This document shows positions 59,201 to 64,000 of a stretch of 64,000 nt of DNA, in pieces. The notes under the pieces are model-generated. The model saw only the letters and a program-made list of their open reading frames with translations. It had not been told where the DNA came from and did no database searches. The stretch is from Atriophallophorus winterbourni (lineage: Eukaryota > Platyhelminthes > Trematoda > Plagiorchiida > Microphallidae): contig JACCGJ010014096.1 in the NCBI GenBank assembly GCA_013407085.1, positions 1 to 64,000 on the forward strand, given 5' to 3'. The first letter of the stretch is position 1. Every line of letters starts with the position of its first letter. The translations under genes and the position numbers were made by a program.

Positions 59201-62200
59201 TTATGTATGTATGTATGAAAGCACAAGCCTGATCCAGGCAAAGTGCCGCACAGTCAGAGACTGCACGTGGGCTAACATACTGTCAGGTTGCTCAGGCCTA
59301 GACAGATATGAAGAAGAAAAAGAACAGGAAATGGTAGTGAGACTCCGGCCTGTTTCATCATGCAGCTCACTACCGGTGGCCAATCAATTTAGCACGATGT
59401 TAGCCTTTTAACTATGACAGAATGATAAATGACAGGATGGAATGCACAGACTGGGGGCCAAAATAGTGAAAGCTCGATCGATATACATCACAAGGAAAAC
59501 GATATCAGCAGGACCGTTCCCTTGCGCCGTTGACTGGCATGCTTTTGTGTCGCACTTGCTGACAAGCACAAACAATAACAAGGTAACCAGAGAAGGAAAA
59601 ACGAGACGAAATTAGACAGGAACTCACGAGAACTGAGTCTTCCCAACACCTGGTTCGCCACATAATTCTGTCAAACGTTCGATCGGTAATCCGCCACCAA
59701 GCAAGTTATCGAGGCTGATGATGTAGATAATGGATTTACGAAAAAAAGGGTGGGAAATTGCACGTGGGCTAAGATACTGTCAGGTTGAACAGGCCTAGAC
59801 AGACATAGGAAAGGAAAGTAGCAATAGCACTGTGACCCCAGCGTGTTTTTTTCATGCATCTCACAACGGGTTGCAAATAAATTTGGCGCAGTGTTAGATG
59901 TACATCACAGAAGTGTTGCACGATTGCACATTAGTGCTACGCGATTGCGCCTCAGTGCGATGCGTAATAGATCATTGCTAGTGATAAAGTCAGTCAGAAA
60001 TGCACCGCATTGCTGAAATAGCTCACAAAGTGGACGTGAGCAGTCTTTGTCGATCCAGAAGTTAAGAAAAAACCTCGTTTGACATGGTCCACATCCACAT
60101 GTGATGTGAAACTTGCCTCCTCAAACTTGGACAAGTGGACAAGACAGTAACACTTCATGCAGATGAACAGACGGCATTGGGAGATCTGTGGTGTCAATTT
60201 AAGTGGATCTAAGCCATTGACCCTATGAAACTTTCTGAGGGAAGTGCTAAAGTGGTCATCTATGAACAAATTCACGGTGATATTATTGTGCCAAATATGA
60301 AATGAAATATGCTTCAACTCATTTTGATCATTACTCTTTGAAATGTGGCTTTGCTGGCATCTAGAAATCTGGGTCAATGTATGGTACAGCGCGGATGTGC
60401 GACTATACAATACTTCTGTACACTATAGATATCACCGTGCTAAACTAATTTGTCAAAGTTACTGAGGTGCATGCTGAAACACACTGGAAACTCACTGCCA
60501 AATTCTCTTATATATGATCAGGTTTAAGCAACCTGACGATATTTAGGCACACGCGCTATTTCAGAATGTGTGGCATGTTGCCTGTATTCAGCTTAGTGAT
60601 TTCATTCATCCCCAATGTATGACACTAGAACCCTAAGAAAAGTAAGAGTGTCGATTCCTAAAAGGATTTAATCCTCATGATTTCATTAATTAAAAGTATA
60701 TACAGTCAAAAATAAAGCATTCACCTCTCACACATTGTCACAACTGCTTTTGCAGAAGACATTTCCTGGTCAGAGGGAGATGTTGATGCATTCAGCATCT
60801 CGTATACGGTTGGGATCCCATGGAAACACTTTGATTGTTGGTCAATCAGATCACACGTCAATTGATTGTAACGTTGCAAGGTTTTGAGTGCAGATGAAGC
60901 GAGATCTATGGTAACGCCACATACTGAGAATTGAAGAACAATTGACAGTCATTTAGAATAGAAAATGTCATATAAACTGTGGTAAAAAACCGACACGACT
61001 CAACTTAAGAAACATACTGCACGGAAGTGTAATTGTGCAGGATTTCAGCACTGGACAGATAACACTGCATTAAAACCACTGTGCAAAAGTTACTTAGATG
61101 CATTCTGAAACACGGGGGAGTCTCAATGCCATTTGTTCATATAGCTGCCTAGGCGTGGGTACATTACAGTATCCTAACCCATGTATATGTGTGAAATCAC
61201 AAACCTGATCTGGGTAAAGTGCCGCACAGTTAAAGGCTGTACGTGAGCTAAGATACTGTCAGGTTGTCCAGGACTATACAGATAAGGGGAAGGAAAATAG
61301 CAATAACAGTGAGACTCCAGCGTGTATTCGCATGCAGCTTACTACCAGTTGCAAATCAATATAGCACGGTGTTAGCAGCACAGCACAGCACAGAGGTGCT
61401 GCACGATTGCACATCCGTGCATGTGTAGTCTCCAATTGTGCTGCACTTTGCCTGGATCTAGGTTTGCGATTTCATATAAACATTGCCGAAACTTCAATTT
61501 AACGTTGCCTCTAGTTTGAAAAAGCAACATTTGAATGACTAAAAAGAAGGACCAAGCTTTATTCGAAAATATTGAGAATTTTAGCTTTAGTCTTGGGCTG
61601 AAATTTCGAATAAAGACTTGTCCTTTTTCTTTCTCGTCTCGAGTTGTCCAGCTTTTGAAATTTAGATATATAATGATTGAGTCACACACAGAGTTCAATA
61701 GGATGCGTGGGAAAAAAGCAGTCAGCTAACACAAGATCTGGCAAATTATGAGAGCGATGATCAGTGGAAGCCACGCAAAGTAGCATGACCATAGATTGTA
61801 CATTTTCTGAGTTAGTGTCAGGTAACCCGGGATTATTATGACATATAGGATAGAGATAATAGCGGGGAAAATACAGCACGCAATCGAACTAAATTCGTTT
61901 TCAGTAGCACTTAATTTAGCATAGTGCATCGGTATTGCAGAATTGCACACCCGTGTAGCACATCACCATAGACAATGGATGCCCACAACGTCATGTACCA
62001 AACTGGACAGCACCACAATCTAAGCATAGTCTTGGAGACGGTATTTTTTGTTTGAAATGAAATTGCAATGGGCGCTTTTCAAACTCTACTACCGATCTGG
62101 GCCATAGACTGCGCTTATCGTGCAAATAGCTTCTTATGACTATGAAGTATCAAAGGAAAGTAAGACATAATTGAAGCAAAGATTTCGTGGAATGCGAGCA

Positions 62201-63048
62201 TATGTTAAAAAAAATCAAGTTGATGGGAAATCAGATCATCTTATAACAGATGTGAAATAAAAAGCAGTACATAACGGCTACTAGCGGGGAACTATATAGC
62301 AATTTCGAACTAGATAAAATAGGTTTTATCCGAGGAAATAAAAATATATAACATTATAAGTATATCAAAACCGAACGTATGTATGTATGAAAGCACAAGC
62401 CTCGTTCAGCAAAGTGCCGCACAGTCAGAGACTGCGCGTGGGCTAAGATACTGTCAGGTTGCCCAGGCCTAGACAAATATGAGAAAGAAAATAGAAATAA
62501 AAATGCTATGGTATGGTATTAAAGCACAAGCCTGATCCAAGCAAAGTGCCGCACAGTCAGAAGCTGCACATGGGCTGAGATACTGTCAGGTTACCCAGGC
62601 CTAGATAGACATGACAGAAGAAATAGAAAAAATAGAAATAGAAATGGTAGTGAGGCTGCAGCGTGTTTCAGCATACAAGAGTCAATCAATTTCGCACTGT
62701 GTTAGCCGCACAGCACAAAGTATCGCATAAATGCACATCCGTGACTGGAAGTAAGAGGTAATGGGTGTTCCGAAATTTAGCCGGTGGCCAAGCAATTTAA
62801 AGCATTCGTAGTTCACAAATCATGAAAATGTTGAAAAACCTGTGATTTGTAGCTCAACTTTGTACAAGCCGAATAAACTAAGCAGGTAAGCAAAACAAAA
62901 TAAACAGACACTAACTGTTGGCCAGACGTTCGGCAGGAAGCCCGGCCGCTTCACCAACGGTAGTAAACCCGCCACGGTACAGACCGTGCATAATAGACGG
63001 ACTTAGCGGCAAGGATATCAATTCACGAAAACAAGGCTCTGATAACAT
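53274..63048 (-). CDS. RAD51C: RAD51C, DNA-repair recombinase paralogue, seven exons
   Basis: Exons (- strand order) 63048-62916, 60923-60725, 59714-59628, 58720-58563, 58527-58376, 55177-55046, 53537-53274 join in phase to 1125 nt, 374 residues, against 376 in human RAD51C; all introns are GT-AG, of 1992, 1010, 907, 35, 3198 and 1508 bp. RAD51C is a RecA-family ATPase of the RAD51 paralogue complexes (BCDX2, CX3) that support homologous recombination in the nucleus. Residues 6-17 (CFRELISLPLSP) match the human start; 46-90 cover the helix-hairpin-helix region; VVTMCESLDNLLGGG (105-119) precedes Walker A GEPGVGKT at 130-137; QLPQWFGG and IDTEGNF lie at 148-169; Walker B RFIVVDS at 245-251; LLTNQITT near 289-296; PALGDSWGH and LLKHPGK in the last exon. 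No break was seen. XRCC3 or RAD51B are less likely because the ALGDSWGH and FPLSP-like segments fit RAD51C best. Confidence 0.93.
54536..54632 (-). repeat. SINE-like family S, left module in RAD51C intron 6
   Basis: TATCTAGGCCTGGGAAACCT to TCGGGCTTGTGATTCCATG. Confidence 0.7.
55320..55800 (+). mobile_element. LINE ORF2 C-terminus and 3' region, fragment
   Basis: In the + frame: LRQRHLRWLAYVYRMENGRI, PKDLIYGELKSG, then after a frame change near 55470 DVCEREMKALDIDLTSW and FDRSLWSHRV. This pattern (R-H-L-R-W-L, R-M-x-x-G-R-I-P-K-D-L, K-A-L-x-I-D) is common at the C-terminus of some LINE polyproteins. It is followed by a segment related to 29066-29251. It lies antisense in RAD51C intron 5. Confidence 0.65.
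55803..56578. repeat. Duplicated block, copy 1
   Basis: Near-identical to 56613-58047 apart from a 28-bp indel (absent here, 56878-56906 in copy 2) and a ~640-bp insertion in copy 2. Ends at the N run. Contains an R2-like part at 55898-55985. Confidence 0.85.
56579..56598. other. Assembly gap of 20 N
   Basis: Twenty unspecified bases inside RAD51C intron 5, between the two copies of the duplicated block. Confidence 0.99.
57225..57345 (-). repeat. SINE-like family S, right module of a split copy
   Basis: GCACGGATGTGCAATCG to GCTGGAGTCTCA, followed by a short (CAT)n run. The left module resumes at 57720. Confidence 0.75.
57720..57867 (-). repeat. SINE-like family S, left module of a split copy
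   Basis: Begins GCTGGAGTCTCA again, so the 12-bp sequence flanks the ~375-bp segment 57346-57719 as a direct repeat. Ends GCTTTCATACCACACCAT. Confidence 0.75.
58972..59078 (+). repeat. SINE-like family S, left module in RAD51C intron 3
   Basis: ATGACAAGCCTGGATTCAGG to GGCCTCGACAGATATG. Confidence 0.7.
59203..59405 (+). repeat. SINE-like family S, full copy in RAD51C intron 3
   Basis: Starts in a (TATG)n run, includes both modules, ends CAATTTAGCACGATGTTAGC. Confidence 0.85.
59753..59957 (+). repeat. SINE-like family S, 5'-truncated copy beside RAD51C exon 3
   Basis: Starts inside the left module at TTGCACGTGGGCTAAGATAC and ends at 59957. Its edge lies about 40 bp from the exon 3 acceptor (CAG at 59715-59717, - strand), so the branch point may lie in SINE sequence. 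Confidence 0.75.
60391..60625 (-). repeat. SINE-like family S, full diverged copy in RAD51C intron 2
   Basis: GCGCGGATGTGCGACTATAC to GCTTAGTGATTTCATTCATC. Confidence 0.7.
61020..61184 (-). repeat. SINE-like family S, diverged copy in RAD51C intron 1
   Basis: Reverse-oriented modules (ACACGGGGGAGTCTCAATGC, then CTGCCTAGGCGTGGGTACAT). Directly abuts a + copy, forming an inverted pair. Confidence 0.65.
61185..61424 (+). repeat. SINE-like family S, full copy in RAD51C intron 1
   Basis: ATGTGTGAAATCACAAACCT to GATTGCACATCCGTGCATG. Confidence 0.8.
61425..61482 (-). repeat. SINE-like family S, fragment
   Basis: GTAGTCTCCAATTGTGCTGC, then CTTTGCCTGGATCTAGGTTT: part of a left module in reverse, immediately after a + copy. 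Confidence 0.6.
62378..62490 (+). repeat. SINE-like family S, left module in RAD51C intron 1
   Basis: GTATGTATGTATGAAAGCAC to GCCCAGGCCTAGACAAATAT; the next copy starts 18 bp later in the same direction. Confidence 0.8.
62508..62745 (+). repeat. SINE-like family S, full copy in RAD51C intron 1
   Basis: GTATGGTATTAAAGCACAAG to AAATGCACATCCGTGAC. Lies 171 bp inside the intron from the exon 1 donor. Confidence 0.8.
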
Positions 63049-63085
63049 GCCTGATTCTGGGTGGCTGAAAGCAGAAAAATACTTG
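63049..63085 (-). other. Strong 3' splice acceptor 16 bases before the RAD51C ATG
   Basis: On the - strand TATTTTTCTGCTTTCAG ends at 63065, leaving only CCACCCAGAATCAGGC before the ATG. It may be a spliced-leader trans-splice site, the acceptor of a 5' UTR intron, or the start of a coding exon with more sequence upstream (the frame is open back to the AG). Confidence 0.55.
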
Positions 63086-63374
63086 TAAAATATGGCTTTA
63101 GGTCTAAGAGAAATTGAGTAAGACGTTAAATAATATATTTATCATTATTATCATAGCCGCAATGGGAACAGGCTTGCAACCAGATTAAAAACATACAGTG
63201 AATTCCAAAGCAAAATAGCTAAAACAAACAGTAAATACTGTAAGAACCGCAACGCATTAGCTATTGTTTTTATAATTTTGAATTGTTTTGAAACTAAGTA
63301 AAATTTGCGCTTGCATCCCACCATGGGGTAAGGTTGGTGCAATTAAGCTGTTCAATCGCAACAACATTATCTAA

Positions 63375-63600
63375 TGGTATGAAAACACAAGCCTGATCCA
63401 GGCAAAGTGCTGCACAGTCAGAGACTGAGGATGGGCGATATTACTGTCAGGTTGCCCAGGCCTAGACAGATATGAGAAAGAAAATGGTAGTGAGACTCCA
63501 GCGTGTTTCAGCATGCAGCTCACTACTAGTGGCCAATCAATTTAGCACGGCGTTAGCCGCACAGCACATAAGTACTGCACGATTGCACATCCATGCATTA
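63375..63600 (+). repeat. SINE-like family S, full copy upstream of RAD51C
   Basis: GGTATGAAAACACAAGCCTG to GATTGCACATCCATGCA; both modules well preserved. Confidence 0.8.
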
Positions 63601-64000
63601 TCTAACAGTAACACACAAGCACAAATCTTATTTACCATTTTTCCACCGTTCCAAGGCATGCAAATTCTGATCGCACTGTCCCTACCTCATGAGTGCAAAC
63701 AGCACATAACCGCTCGTGGGGTGTGTTATGGAAATAGGAGATGTAGATTTGAAATCACAATTCAGGAGTTAGTCAAGCAGAATGTAGGACAAGATTCTCT
63801 TAAGATTAAATAGAGAAATAAAGTAAAATTATAATGAAACACCAACGTGTTCTCGTATGCAGTCAAGTACCAGTTGCTAACAACTTAGCAAGCGGAAAGC
63901 CGTTTATGACAAACTAAAGTGGCATGAATGAATTCAGTACACGCTCATATACATCATCATCGACAACAACTAGTATCAGTATCACAGGGCGATAGTCGAC
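63601..64000. other. No recognisable gene; repeat debris
   Basis: An R2-like segment (CACTGTCCCTACCTCATGAG, 63674-63740) and a diverged right module of family S (about 63833-63905) are visible. A 113-codon frame starting in the preceding SINE is repeat-derived. Confidence 0.5.

Overview
The window looks like nuclear DNA from a repeat-rich invertebrate, most likely a parasitic flatworm (trematode or cestode). The grounds are two metazoan genes with GT-AG introns, one of which contains a 35-bp intron of the kind common in flatworms; a strong 3' splice acceptor a short way upstream of both start codons, as expected with spliced-leader trans-splicing; many decayed CR1-type non-LTR retrotransposons; and hammerhead-ribozyme-like repeats. 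The species cannot be fixed from sequence alone.

Only two host genes are recognisable. On the + strand, 29576-33948 carries the first three coding exons of an ABCB6-like half ABC transporter (361 residues: N-terminal membrane region and start of the transporter core). Later exons, including the nucleotide-binding domain, were not found in the window. On the - strand, 63048-53274 carries what appears to be a complete seven-exon RAD51C orthologue (374 residues, intact Walker A and B motifs).

Almost everything else is mobile DNA. 0-8.7 kb: decayed CR1-like LINEs A (+), B (+), C (-) and a fragment of AT-rich family D (-). 10.8-11.6 kb: LINE 3' fragment (-). 14.4-18.8 kb: AT-rich LINE D (+). 19.4-23.3 kb: LINE E (+). 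24.0-26.2 kb: LINE F (-), interrupted by a SINE-like repeat. 34.2-37.3 kb: a nearly intact CR1 in sense orientation inside the third ABCB6 intron, with endonuclease and reverse-transcriptase frames separated only at a six-C run. 37.9-46.7 kb: further CR1 3' ends, LINE G (-), LINE H (+) and a 221-bp piggyBac-like MITE with TTAA duplications. 48.0-50.3 kb: three hammerhead-like motifs, two of them in inverted repeats flanking a Ty3/gypsy pol fragment. 50.8-52.0 kb: a ~215-bp repeat in inverted and tandem copies. 53-64 kb: RAD51C, whose introns hold about 15 copies of one SINE-like family.

A 20-N gap at 56579-56598 separates two near-identical blocks that differ by a SINE-containing insertion, which suggests unmerged haplotypes or a recent duplication. 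No tRNA, rRNA or CRISPR was recognised. Boundaries of decayed elements are approximate because they were read by eye from protein-level similarity and repeat ends.
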